64,000 bases of DNA from Wolbachia endosymbiont of Diaphorina citri (GCF_013096535.2 NZ_CP051265.2:1178001-1242000); one strand, 5' to 3'; numbered from the stretch's first letter, positions 27,691-37,060 are shown. The notes: generated by a model not told the origin, from the letters alone. Numbers and translations: made by a program.

Positions 27691-27915
27691 CTGCATTCAG
27701 AAAAAAATAGGTACATGCTAGTGTAATAGCACTGGATATAATAATTGGAACAAGTAAAAAAGCCTCTATTAGTTTTCTTATAGAGCTGGCTGGTTTAATG
27801 CTGTTATTATTCAATGATGCAAAATAATTTTCACTAAGGTTGGCCATCCATTTTGCGCCAGATAAGACCCTCTCACTATTTTTTTAGATAAGTTGACTTG
27901 TATTTGCTTTCCCAT
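27656..27915 (-). pseudogene. Broken small membrane-protein gene
   Basis: An ATG at 27915 opens a frame reading MGKQIQVNLSKKIVRGSYLA that stops near 27830. One frame over, from about 27847, the sequence continues as NYFASLNNNSIKPASSIRK and a single strong hydrophobic helix (EAFLLVPIIISSAITLACTY), then runs into the IS630 remnant and stops at 27656. It reads as the front of a membrane-protein gene, frameshifted and then cut by the transposon. I do not recognise the family. Confidence 0.45.
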
Positions 27916-28160
27916 GTTTATAATCATGCTAATAATAAATATGATAAGATCAACATAAATTTTTTACTTCCGTGTTTTTTCTGTTGTTGTTTATAATTGC
28001 TATAGTTACATCACATATTTCTTCCAATTAAATGTATCAGTTATTTATTGTAAATTACTGACTTTTTCAGTGGTTTCTTTTTCTAAATAATTCCTAAAAA
28101 TGTGTTTACTTTTGTTTGTAATTGTGTAGTAACTGCAACGTAAAGTTATAGGAGGTAAAG
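27916..28160. other. Upstream region of ankyrin gene
   Basis: AT-rich non-coding DNA leading to the ankyrin gene at 28161. The only clear signal is a strong Shine-Dalgarno (ataggaggtaaag, 28149-28161 region) just before the start codon. Confidence 0.5.
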
Positions 28161-29219
28161 ATGGATTTTGAAAATCTGAAAAAGATATTAAGTGCAATTG
28201 ATAAAGATGCAAGTGTAAATAAAGATAACGTAATTAATAAAATAAAAGAGGTATTGCGAAGGGAAGATACAATAGCGTATCAAGAGTGGGAAAATAAAAA
28301 TTTTAGTATAAATCATACATTCATCCAAAGTGATCCTGATGCCGAATTTACATTATTAATTGCAGCTGCAGCAGCTGGCTGTGAGGATTTAGTGAATGTT
28401 TTATTAGATAGGCATGCGGATGTTCATGTAGAAGATGAAAATAGAGAGACTGCTTTGCATCATGCCGTTTATAGTAGATGTGTAGGTGCAGTAAATGCTC
28501 TACTAAAAAAAGGTGCGGATGTTAATGTAAAAGACAGAAGTGGTAGTACTCCTTTGCATTATGCTACTATATATAAATTCATAGATGTAGTAAATGTTCT
28601 ACTAAAAACAGGTGCAGATATTAATGTAAAAGACAGAAGTGGTAGTACTCCTTTGCATTATGCTACTTTAAGTAACCATGTAGAGGTAGTAGATGCTCTA
28701 TTAGCTGAAGGCGCAAGTGTTCATGTAAAAGATGGAAATGGTAGTACTCCTTTGCATTATGCTGCTAAAAATGGCTATTTAGAGATAGTAGATGCTCTAC
28801 TAGACAGAGGTGCAGATGTTTATGAAAAAGATAGTTTGCAGAAAACTCCTTTGTATTATGCCATTATAAATCACCAAGAAGATACGGTAGAGAGTATAAA
28901 AGGGTTTTTAAAAAATAAAGTAGTTCAAGGTAGTGTAGTTGTTGGTGGCTTAGTTGCCATGTTAGGGAATTTTGTAACATCGACGCTTTTTATAACCGAG
29001 ACAATGGAAATTACATTAACGTCTGTTATGGTAGCAATAGCTGTATCTGCATCAACAGCATTAACATCTGGTTATGCTAAATATCTAATGTCAAAATTCG
29101 ATAACGAAATAAAAGAAATAAAAGAGCGACAAGACGTAATGGAAGGGAGGCAAAGCTTAACAGAAGGGTGGCAAAATGTAGGTCTACAAAGCATACGTAT
29201 ACATAATGCTCTTTCGTAA
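28161..29219 (+). CDS. Ankyrin-repeat protein with C-terminal membrane helices
   Basis: 352 residues. Five to six ankyrin repeats span about residues 55-230, with near-identical central units (DRSGSTPLHYAT occurs twice, DGNGSTPLHYAA once). Two hydrophobic helices follow at about 255-310 and a charged heptad-like tail at about 310-345 (KEIKERQDVMEGRQ). It starts at ATG with an excellent RBS (aggaggt). The N-terminal 50 residues resemble those of the other ankyrin protein at 21-22 kb in style (start 'MDFENLKKILSAID'), suggesting one shared ankyrin family here. Likely effector or envelope-linked; target unknown. Confidence 0.87.
   Translation: MDFENLKKILSAIDKDASVNKDNVINKIKEVLRREDTIAYQEWENKNFSINHTFIQSDPDAEFTLLIAAAAAGCEDLVNVLLDRHADVHVEDENRETALHHAVYSRCVGAVNALLKKGADVNVKDRSGSTPLHYATIYKFIDVVNVLLKTGADINVKDRSGSTPLHYATLSNHVEVVDALLAEGASVHVKDGNGSTPLHYAAKNGYLEIVDALLDRGADVYEKDSLQKTPLYYAIINHQEDTVESIKGFLKNKVVQGSVVVGGLVAMLGNFVTSTLFITETMEITLTSVMVAIAVSASTALTSGYAKYLMSKFDNEIKEIKERQDVMEGRQSLTEGWQNVGLQSIRIHNALS
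28508..28760 (+). repeat. Near-identical 99-bp ankyrin units
   Basis: The segments starting near 28519 and 28618 share almost all of about 60 bases (taatgtaaaagacagaagtg, then gtagtactcctttgcattat), and a third unit near 28717 is close. The low divergence between units points to recent duplication or gene conversion inside the gene. Confidence 0.75.
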
Positions 29220-29536
29220 ATTTTTACTTCCGCACTTCTTTAGTGTTGCTTATAATAACTATAGATTTAGATCTTAATTAGAAGCTTTAATTACCTACTT
29301 TAAGTTATTGAATTTCTTATCATAGCATCTGTCATTCCAGTACCCTGGAATGACAGAAAAAGAACACTGAATTAAAAATACAACATACCATCTTATATCT
29401 TAATACTGCATAATACCTCGATCATAGATTGATTAAGGACACCTTGAGTTATCTCTTTAATTAGTCTTGCTTTACTATGAAAAGCTTGTATTCTTTAAAT
29501 GTATTATTTATAAATTAACTTTTTATAAGCTAAAAT
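29220..29536. other. Spacer with a perfect palindromic hairpin
   Basis: No gene. At 29329-29356 ctgtcattccag and ctggaatgacag form a perfect 12-bp inverted repeat with a 4-base loop (tacc), followed by aaaaag. It is a copy of the dispersed repeat core and is well placed to terminate the ankyrin gene's transcript. Confidence 0.65.
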
Positions 29537-30871
29537 ATGTCTAGTAGAGCTAATATACCTTTTTTTATAGCTGGTGCTATTGCTTCTCTTACACTGCTTA
29601 CATCTGGAGTTTTTGCTGTAGCTCCTTACGTTGCATTTTTATCTTCAGTTGCAGCTTTAAATATAGCTCCCCCTGTTATTTTTATTTTATTTGCGCTTTC
29701 TGCAGTAGTAATTGTGTTTTCATATAAAATGATTAAACAAAGTAAAAAATCTCAAGAAAACTCGAAAGCTGAAGTCGAAGAGCCGAATAAAGGGTTAAGG
29801 AAAGAAGAAAATAAGCTAACTCCAATTAAAGAAGAATTAGAAGATGGAAAGGATAAAGAAAATAAATACGGGTTTAGTGGTCTAGAAGAAAAAGTCCATA
29901 GAATTTCAGAGAATTTTGCAACGAAAGATGAAGTGGAGGGGTTAAAAAAAGAGGTTAGTGATCTTTCTGCAAAGTTAATTAATAGTCCTGCAACAAAAAA
30001 TGAAGTAGAAGCAAATCTGAATATGGAATTTTACGCAAAAGGTGAAGCAAGAGGATGGAATACAACATTTGATAATATTATATTACCAAGTGACATAAGA
30101 AAAAAGTTGAGAGGAATTTGTAAGTCAAAAAGCGGAGGATATCTCTTGTACGGTCCATCAGGAACTGGTAAGACTAGTATTAGTAAGGCAATTGCAAATC
30201 AAACTAAATCTCTGTTTGCGTTTATATCTGTTTCTGCGTTTTGCTTGTCTAGTCAAAGGAATATAGATCAAGTTTTTGAGAAAGCAGAGACAAACAGTCC
30301 TTGTATGATTTTTATAGATGAGATTGACGGAGTTGGTAAAAAGCGAACTGTTAATGAGGATGCAGGGCCTTTAACTTATTTACTCACTAAATTGGATAAA
30401 GAGTTTTTATCCTCAAAAAATATAACGGTGATTGCTGCAACTAATTATAAGGATCATTTAGATCCTGCGCTTATTAGGGGTGGTCGTTTGGAGTGTATTG
30501 AGGTTCCTGGGCTGGATAAAGAAAGTACACGTAGGGAAATGCTAAAAGAATATCTCAAAGAATTAAGCATTACAAATATTGGAACTATTGTAGACCATAC
30601 TAATGGTTTTTCACCAGCAAATCTGATGGCTTTAGCCAATTATATACGAGGGGAGAAAAGTGAAGGCAAAAGCACTCCTATTTCCACTTTATGTAGAAGA
30701 TTTAATGGGGAACATAAAATTGAAGGTAATAAGAATAAGAAACGTAGTAACGGAAAAACTAAAAACAAGGATACAAGGCTATCATCTGGAAGCTTATCTA
30801 GAAGTTCATCAGTAAGCTCTTCATTGAGTGATGTATCTTCTCGAGGAAGTAAGCGGCAAATCGAGGAATAA
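29537..30871 (+). CDS. Membrane-anchored AAA+ ATPase
   Basis: 444 residues. N terminus with two hydrophobic helices (about 8-32 and 40-66), then a Lys/Glu-rich coiled region to about 165. The AAA+ core has Walker A GPSGTGKTS near residue 208, Walker B CMIFIDEIDGVG near 258, sensor-1 TVIAATNYKD and the arginine-finger region LIRGGRLE. After it, the tail (about 390-444) is basic and then Ser-rich. The core is close to FtsH/spastin-like ATPases but no protease HExxH motif follows, so it is a lone ATPase, perhaps a remodelling factor at the membrane. Family not identified further. Confidence 0.8.
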   Translation: MSSRANIPFFIAGAIASLTLLTSGVFAVAPYVAFLSSVAALNIAPPVIFILFALSAVVIVFSYKMIKQSKKSQENSKAEVEEPNKGLRKEENKLTPIKEELEDGKDKENKYGFSGLEEKVHRISENFATKDEVEGLKKEVSDLSAKLINSPATKNEVEANLNMEFYAKGEARGWNTTFDNIILPSDIRKKLRGICKSKSGGYLLYGPSGTGKTSISKAIANQTKSLFAFISVSAFCLSSQRNIDQVFEKAETNSPCMIFIDEIDGVGKKRTVNEDAGPLTYLLTKLDKEFLSSKNITVIAATNYKDHLDPALIRGGRLECIEVPGLDKESTRREMLKEYLKELSITNIGTIVDHTNGFSPANLMALANYIRGEKSEGKSTPISTLCRRFNGEHKIEGNKNKKRSNGKTKNKDTRLSSGSLSRSSSVSSSLSDVSSRGSKRQIEE

Positions 30872-30899
30872 AGAGAATTACTACACAGTCTGGTCATGC

Positions 30900-31340
30900 A
30901 AGTCGAATCATGTCATTCCAGTGCTTGACAATAGTTTTTATCCAGAAGGAACTTCTAAAAGGGTGTCATTCCAGTACTGGAATCTAGGAGTTTTTTGAGC
31001 ACGCAAGTTATGCCAAGTTTTTTGTTGGTAAGAAAGGCTGGATCCCAGTACTGGGATGACAGGAAGAGGGCTACTCGGGTGACATCGAAGGGGCTACTTG
31101 CATGACAACAAAGGAGCTGCTTGCATAACTCAAATTCAAAGAAAAATCATTTAATGTCATTCCAGCGCGTGACGCTGAAATACAGAAATAAAGAACAATG
31201 GATCCCAGTACTGGGATGACAGGAAAAGGGCTACTCGCTTTTTTTCCTGGATACCAGTCGCATGACACTACTATACAGTAGGTCCCAATTTTATCCCAGT
31301 CTGGGATCTTCTTTCAAAAATTCAAAACAATCTATTAAAA
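30900..31340. repeat. Cluster of dispersed palindromic repeats
   Basis: At least five pieces of the Wolbachia-type repeat lie here: 30909-30930, 30962-30990 (gtcattccagtactggaatc), 31040-31078, 31152-31190 and 31200-31238. The copies at 31040-31078 and 31200-31238 share 38 of 39 bases, starting ggatcccagtactgggatga and ending ggctactcg. The core tcccagtactggga is a perfect palindrome. No gene is present in the 480 bp between the AAA+ ATPase gene and the tail-protein gene. Confidence 0.8.
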
Positions 31341-31351
31341 AGGAGAATATT

Positions 31352-34300
31352 ATGTCTACAATAATTTTATCATCAATTTTAAGTAAAGCGGGCAGTATTT
31401 TTGGGCCAATTGGCCAGATTGCTGGCTCAGAACTCGGTGCTCTGCTTGGTGCACAGCTTGATAATGCAATATTTGGTCTTGATGCCGAGCAAAAGATAAC
31501 GCATGGGGCGAGGCTGAAAAATCTGCAAGTTCAAACCTCAACTTATGGCAAAGCAATTCCAATTATCTATGGTACTGCTCGCATTGCTGGAAACATTATT
31601 TGGTCACAGCCAATAAAAGAGGAGGCGATAACCACTGAAAATAAAACAGGAAGAGGTATAAATATTACATATAACTACTATGCAACACTCGCAATTGCAA
31701 TTTGCAAGGGGAAAGTAGAAAAATTAAATAGAATCTGGGCGGATATAAAATCGCTTAGTTTTGATGAAATAGATTATACTTTTTACCACGGCAGAGAAGA
31801 CCAAAACCCTGATCCGTTTATGTTATCAATCGAAGGTGAGAAGAATGTACCAGCTTATAGAGGAATATCTTACATAGTCATCAAAAATTTTCCTTTGGCA
31901 GACTATAGTAATCGTGTTCCGGTGTTTACATTTGAAGTGCAAACTGCACTGAAGCTCAGTGGATTCTCAGTAGCAGAAAACATTAAAAATATCAATATCA
32001 TACCAGGTTCAGGGGAGTTTGTGTATGATACGAAAATACAGAAGAAAATTGCACGAGAAAAAATAAGCAGTAGTCAATATATTCCCTATGGACCGGTACA
32101 AAGAGTAAATCACAATAATCACACAAAAAAGAGCGATGCTATGCTTTCTTTGGACCAATTGAAGGAAAGTTTACCAAATGTTGAATGGGCATCGGTAGTG
32201 GTTAATTGGTTTGCAAGCAGTTTGAATATCAAAGATTGTAAAATATATCCTGCAGTTGAATTTCAAGACGATTCTGCTATAGTGCCTGATGATTGGCAAG
32301 TGGGAAATATAACCAGAGATAATGCTCAGCTAATTTCAAAAGATGAAGGTGGAAACCCAAGATATGGTGGTACAGTTAGTGATTTAGCGCTAATAAGATA
32401 TATAGAAGAGCTGCATAGCAGAGGTTATAAGGTAATGCTCTACCCAATGTTCTTGCTTGACACAAAAAATAAAGAGTGGCGAGGAAAATTGAGCGGTGCT
32501 CCTCAGGATATAAGCGACTTTTTTGAGAATCAGTATAGCAAATTCATAGGGCATTACACGAGCATTGCCAAACAAACTAAAGTGGAAGGGTTTATCATCG
32601 GATCTGAATTTGCGCAGCTCACCAGAGTAAAAGATGTAGAGGGTAACTATCCCGCAGTAGCAGAGCTAGTTAAAGTTGCAAAGCAAGTAAAGCTTCAGCT
32701 TGGAAAAGAAGTAAACGTAACTTACGCTGCCGATTGGAGTGAGTATCATTCATATGATGGTTGGTATAATATGGATGAACTATGGTCTTCAGAGTTTATC
32801 GATGTTGTTGGCATCGATGCTTATTTTCCACTCACCGATGGCGAAGAACCTCCTTTTGGCTATTCCGCGGAAGATGTAGCGGGTGGTTGGAGCAGTGGGG
32901 TAGGGTATGATTATTTTTACGATTACTCAAAAAGTGATCCTGAGAAAATAAAGTATAATGACAGCGAATATGCGTGGAAAAATATAGAAAAATGGTGGAA
33001 TGAAGCTCATGTAAATCCTGATGGCAGCAAAACAAAATGGCAACCAAAAATGAAGAAAATATGGTTTACCGAATATGGATTTCCCAGTATGAACGGCTGC
33101 ACTAATGAGCCCAATGTGTTTGTTGATAAAGGTAGTATAGAGAGTAAATATCCACGATACTCAAATGGAGAGGTGAGCTTTCTTTCGCAGAAAACTGCAA
33201 TCGAAGGAACATTAAAAAAGTGGCAAAGCTCAGAAATGGTGGAGAAAATGTTCCTCTGGGCGTGGGATGCAAGGCCATTTCCTTATTTCCCCAATTTATG
33301 TGACATGTGGGCTGACTGCCATAACTGGCAGACTGGGCACTGGGTTCAGGGAAAAATTTCACAACTTAATGTTTCCGATGTTTTGTCTGATCTGTTGCAA
33401 AAGGTAGGTCTCAAAGGCGATCAGTTTGATACAAGTGATGTTAAAGGATTACTATCTGGGTGTGTAATCAATGATCAGCAACCCGTACGTTCAATTATTA
33501 AAATGCTGCGAAGTTGCTATTTTTTTGATGTGGTTGAACAGAACTCAAAACTGAAATTTATTCAAAAGGGCAGGGGAGTGACAACTGAAATACCCATAGA
33601 TGAGATAGTTTGCAATAACAGTTTAAAGTTGATACAGCTTAGCCAATTAGATTTAAACAATAGGATTAACATCGTTTATTTTAACCGCAATTTTGGCTAT
33701 CCAATTGATGTGAAATATGCTGAGCTGCCAAAGCAGGGCAGTACTGCAACAGTTGAAATACCGCTAATCATGGAGGAGGGGGAAGCACAAAATATAGCTG
33801 AAGTTTTACTTTATTCTTCGTGGCAAGAAAGAAATGTATACAATTTTAAGCTGCCAATAAAATATGCATGGCTTGCGCCAAGCAATGTCATAACCATTTC
33901 AGATGGTGAGAAAAAGCATACGGTGAGAATTGTCAAGACGAAATTTGAAAGCATGTCCATTCAAGTAATTGGTGTTGGTTATGATAGCTCTATATATAAG
34001 CTCTCTTTTTCTTCAACAAGATCACTCATGCTGAAAGAATACCCTCCTTTTCACATCAGCAAAACTATTATAGAAATGATAGATTTACCGCATATTAAAG
34101 GTAATATCGCAAGTTTTACTTTAATTAGTGAAGAGGAAGGTTGGAAAGGAGCAACACTTTTTATTTCGTATGATGATAAAGATTATAAGCCTATCGCAAG
34201 TGCAAATATACAATCTACTTACGGATATGTAATCGAATTTACCGATGACGAGATTGTAGTGGTATTACGCTTTGGCCAGTTGGATGTCATTAATTCAACT

Positions 34301-34564
34301 GCGTTAGCATTGATTGGCAAAGAGGTAATACAATTCCAAGATACCAAGCTTATAGATAAGAATAAATACAAATTGAGCAATCTAATTAGAGGGCAAGAAA
34401 GTACTAAGAGATATGAACACACCACAGGTGAAAAATTCGTTCTGCTTGATGATTCAATAATTTCTTTTGAAGTGCAAAAGGGAAAAAAGCTTTATCTCAA
34501 AGCAGTCACTTATGGTGATTCATTAGATAATACGGAGACAAAAGTTCTTACAGTTGACAATTAA
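31352..34564 (+). CDS. GTA/phage host-specificity tail protein with TIM-barrel
   Basis: 1070 residues from ATG 31352, which has aggag six bases upstream; a longer frame from 31262 runs through repeat DNA and lacks an RBS. N-terminal glycine-rich hydrophobic segment (IFGPIGQIAGSELGALLG), then a baseplate-hub-like region, then a glycoside-hydrolase-like TIM barrel near residues 290-690 (EGFIIGSEFAQLTR, VVGIDAYFPL, KIWFTEYGFPS), then a phage tail-tip region. This is the layout of the gene-transfer-agent 'GTA TIM-barrel-like' protein of alphaproteobacteria (RcGTA-type tail tip). No other GTA gene is next to it, so it is an isolated survivor, yet it is full and free of stops. Confidence 0.82.
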   Translation: MSTIILSSILSKAGSIFGPIGQIAGSELGALLGAQLDNAIFGLDAEQKITHGARLKNLQVQTSTYGKAIPIIYGTARIAGNIIWSQPIKEEAITTENKTGRGINITYNYYATLAIAICKGKVEKLNRIWADIKSLSFDEIDYTFYHGREDQNPDPFMLSIEGEKNVPAYRGISYIVIKNFPLADYSNRVPVFTFEVQTALKLSGFSVAENIKNINIIPGSGEFVYDTKIQKKIAREKISSSQYIPYGPVQRVNHNNHTKKSDAMLSLDQLKESLPNVEWASVVVNWFASSLNIKDCKIYPAVEFQDDSAIVPDDWQVGNITRDNAQLISKDEGGNPRYGGTVSDLALIRYIEELHSRGYKVMLYPMFLLDTKNKEWRGKLSGAPQDISDFFENQYSKFIGHYTSIAKQTKVEGFIIGSEFAQLTRVKDVEGNYPAVAELVKVAKQVKLQLGKEVNVTYAADWSEYHSYDGWYNMDELWSSEFIDVVGIDAYFPLTDGEEPPFGYSAEDVAGGWSSGVGYDYFYDYSKSDPEKIKYNDSEYAWKNIEKWWNEAHVNPDGSKTKWQPKMKKIWFTEYGFPSMNGCTNEPNVFVDKGSIESKYPRYSNGEVSFLSQKTAIEGTLKKWQSSEMVEKMFLWAWDARPFPYFPNLCDMWADCHNWQTGHWVQGKISQLNVSDVLSDLLQKVGLKGDQFDTSDVKGLLSGCVINDQQPVRSIIKMLRSCYFFDVVEQNSKLKFIQKGRGVTTEIPIDEIVCNNSLKLIQLSQLDLNNRINIVYFNRNFGYPIDVKYAELPKQGSTATVEIPLIMEEGEAQNIAEVLLYSSWQERNVYNFKLPIKYAWLAPSNVITISDGEKKHTVRIVKTKFESMSIQVIGVGYDSSIYKLSFSSTRSLMLKEYPPFHISKTIIEMIDLPHIKGNIASFTLISEEEGWKGATLFISYDDKDYKPIASANIQSTYGYVIEFTDDEIVVVLRFGQLDVINSTALALIGKEVIQFQDTKLIDKNKYKLSNLIRGQESTKRYEHTTGEKFVLLDDSIISFEVQKGKKLYLKAVTYGDSLDNTETKVLTVDN

Positions 34565-34614
34565 CGCAGTATATGTTAATATTATATACATATAAAGTAA
34601 TTATAAAGCTTATT

Positions 34615-35505
34615 ATGTCAAGGAAAATAGTTAATACATTAAAATCTCAAGTAAAAGAGCTCAAATATGCTGATTTAGGAGCTAAAGGATTAAGCTCAAG
34701 TGGTTGGTATGACATTTACTCTGGCAATGTAACATATAAAGATCTCAATAGATGCAGTGATATCACTATTAATGGACAAAAAGTAACTAATGAGTTTATT
34801 AGAGAACTATACTCAAAGCATGAAAGCCTGCTTATAAGAGATGAAAATAAGGGAGACAACTATCGTCCATTTCTTAAAGCAGTTTTTACAGAAATGTTTG
34901 AACACGCTGGTGCAATAGTTCCAAATGATTCTATTATTGAGGAGTTAATAACTAATTATAATCAGGCAGGATATACTAAGTTTTTTGTTAATTATAATTT
35001 AACGGAAATGTCTGAACTCGGTTTGCATCTAAGTTATAATGATGGAAGAGCCTTTTGTATGAACTGCAATGATCCTGATTGTTTAGAATTTAGCTTTTGT
35101 ATGGAAAGCATTCCTGTAAGTAATACTATAGAATATGTTAATGCTGGAGGTAATTGTCTTCTTTATAAGGTATGCGATTTATCAAGCTCAGTAGAATTTA
35201 ATCTGAAATGTAAGGGCGAAAATGTGACATATGAAGATGGTAAAGTGCTGCTTACAATTCCTAAAGAGTTAGAAGATTATAAAGCTGGCGATGACAGTCT
35301 GCTCGATAAGCTTACTGATATTATTAATAAGCTTGTTGAATACTTTAAAAAGCTCTGCGAGAGGTTGGGCCTTAAGTTTGACACAAGGATAGAGTACGAT
35401 TCTGAGCGTAATATAAAGATAGAGCACAAACTTGGCAAGCCACTGCAGGTGATAGATGAACCAGATGTGTATGCCGTCAATGGCTTAAAGTGCAAAGCAC
35501 AATAA
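34615..35505 (+). CDS. Paralogue family protein, copy 1 (unknown function)
   Basis: 296 residues from ATG 34615, chosen because the two relatives at 37.1 and 38.0 kb also start 'MS(R/K)K...'. Not recognised. Shared features: a basic start, a 'NxxxxNxFIxxLYxKHExL' helix, VPxDxIxEELITxY, a Cys motif near residue 150 (CNDPDCLEFSF), and a C-terminal 'TYEDGKVLLTIPKEL' strand followed by a charged helix ending EHKLGKPL. No signal peptide or membrane segment. The Cys-x4-Cys could bind metal. Wolbachia-specific by my knowledge; a secreted-factor role is a guess from the neighbourhood. Confidence 0.65.
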   Translation: MSRKIVNTLKSQVKELKYADLGAKGLSSSGWYDIYSGNVTYKDLNRCSDITINGQKVTNEFIRELYSKHESLLIRDENKGDNYRPFLKAVFTEMFEHAGAIVPNDSIIEELITNYNQAGYTKFFVNYNLTEMSELGLHLSYNDGRAFCMNCNDPDCLEFSFCMESIPVSNTIEYVNAGGNCLLYKVCDLSSSVEFNLKCKGENVTYEDGKVLLTIPKELEDYKAGDDSLLDKLTDIINKLVEYFKKLCERLGLKFDTRIEYDSERNIKIEHKLGKPLQVIDEPDVYAVNGLKCKAQ

Positions 35506-35806
35506 AAGTATTTGTTTAGGCGAATGAGGACTTCCTTTATTGTCATTCAAGTAGCTAACACTGGGGTCCAGAGCAGGCAATAAGAATTGGTTACGTGCTG
35601 GAATGACAAGGAAGGAAGTGCTGGTTTGAAATTAAATTTTCTGGATTTTAGTGTCACGCATTGACCCTATAGTTTTCTTTTCTCGTCTAACTCACTCTGC
35701 TGAACGGATGCCAATAAAATTGGCTGCTTTTAAAAGAATACGAAAGCAATTGGTTGAATTTTTTTACTAATGTTTTATTATGCCGTGAATGTTGTGAGGT
35801 AAAACA
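35506..35806. other. Spacer with palindromic-repeat fragment
   Basis: No gene. A repeat of the dispersed family covers about 35536-35612: tgtcattcaagtagctaaca on one side and gtgctggaatgacaagg on the other can fold back. An RBS-like tgaggtaaaac stands before the next gene at 35807. Confidence 0.55.
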
Positions 35807-36955
35807 ATGACCGGTAATGTAAAAAAATTATCAAATAAAGCACCAATAATACTAACATGGGTGCCAAGAGTACGTGGTGCATCTCTGCCAGATGGTAAGA
35901 ACAGCAACCTTAATTACTTAGATATAATCAAAAACCATAAATTAATAAATAAAGAAGAGAGGGGCATATATTTGGTTATCAATGGCCCTGGATTCAAAGA
36001 AAATCAAATGGATGATTTAAAGCGTGAACTGAAAGGAATGGAAGGAGTGCATGTTGTAGATTTACACCAATACGACTGGAGCGAAATAGATACAGGATGG
36101 AAGATAGATGGTGAAGACATTAGCATAAAGGATTTCTTTAAGAATATGTATAATATGTCAGAGGAGCAAAGGATGTATTTTGCTGTTGAAATAGATACCT
36201 TTAGATTGATTGCTCTGTCACTCTTAAAGCAGTTTACGGAACATGAGGGTGGAATATATATAGACTTTGATTCTTTAAAAGCCATTGACACTCATATAGG
36301 GAAGGATATAACAATTCCTGAGAGAATTTTGTTAGGGCACATTACTGCACATGTTGATCAAGAGAACGGCAAAATTATTAAAACGAATTTAAATAATGAC
36401 TTGATTGCAGTAAGTTGTCCACGTATAGCGATTAATATTTTATCTCAATATAAAAGAGAAATACTGAGTCAAGAAAAAATGTGCTATGAGTTGGCAGAAC
36501 GTTTATCTCGGTTTATGCAAAGAGAAGAATCACAAATTTTTACCACATGTAAAAGATTGGAAGAAGAACAGCTGTGGGATTATGAGACGAAGAGATTAGT
36601 GAGAGTTATTAAATACGGATTAAAAAAGATAGAGTGTACAATAGGTGATCTCAAAAATGGTGAGATAAGAAAATTATATGAGCCACGGGTGTTAAGGTAT
36701 ATGCAACATTGTGAAGTAAGTATGAATTTGGGTCAATTTTATACTGTAGAAGTAATTCGTAGTGAATTAATTGGTCAAGACGAAAGTAAACTGAAGCTGT
36801 TTTGCTTCGAAGAGAACAATGGCAATTACGTTTATATAATAGATAGTGACCTATCTTGGGCGAGAAGAGCAAACTTATACCATAAGCAGGTAAAAAGTGA
36901 GTTAGAAAAAGTACAAGTAGATCAGATGGAATTGGAAAATCTATCGTTAGAGTAA
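35807..36955 (+). CDS. Putative TcdA/TcdB-like glycosyltransferase
   Basis: 382 residues, soluble, no signal peptide. The N-terminal half matches the plan of GT-A glycosyltransferases of the large clostridial toxin type (TcdA/TcdB, GT44 and relatives). An opening strand (PIILTWVPRV) is followed by a helix with EIDTFRLIALSLLKQF and, directly after, the GG-IYIDFDSLKAID segment, whose DFD is the DxD that binds metal and the sugar nucleotide. In toxins the matching segment is 'D..R...L...GG.Y.D.D'. The remaining 200 residues are helical and unassigned. Such enzymes modify host GTPases in other bacteria; the acceptor here is unknown. It is placed between members of the 34-38 kb paralogue family. 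Confidence 0.62.
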   Translation: MTGNVKKLSNKAPIILTWVPRVRGASLPDGKNSNLNYLDIIKNHKLINKEERGIYLVINGPGFKENQMDDLKRELKGMEGVHVVDLHQYDWSEIDTGWKIDGEDISIKDFFKNMYNMSEEQRMYFAVEIDTFRLIALSLLKQFTEHEGGIYIDFDSLKAIDTHIGKDITIPERILLGHITAHVDQENGKIIKTNLNNDLIAVSCPRIAINILSQYKREILSQEKMCYELAERLSRFMQREESQIFTTCKRLEEEQLWDYETKRLVRVIKYGLKKIECTIGDLKNGEIRKLYEPRVLRYMQHCEVSMNLGQFYTVEVIRSELIGQDESKLKLFCFEENNGNYVYIIDSDLSWARRANLYHKQVKSELEKVQVDQMELENLSLE

Positions 36956-37060
36956 TCAAGTGTAAACCGGAAAGTAACTCAGGTTACAGTTGATAGTCTA
37001 TATTATTAAAAGGTTAATAATTATATATGTATTATAGTATAAGAGCTATTAATAGTATAT

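Noticed and set aside
30900..31340. CRISPR array
   Set aside because: The repeats are palindromic, irregular in spacing and orientation, with no unique spacers of even length and no cas genes.
31262..31351. Longer start for the GTA tail protein
   Set aside because: The extra 30 codons run through the palindromic-repeat DNA and have no RBS; ATG 31352 has aggag in the right place.
34573..34614. Longer start for paralogue copy 1
   Set aside because: The related genes start at MSKK, and the extra 14 codons lie in AT-rich upstream DNA without RBS.
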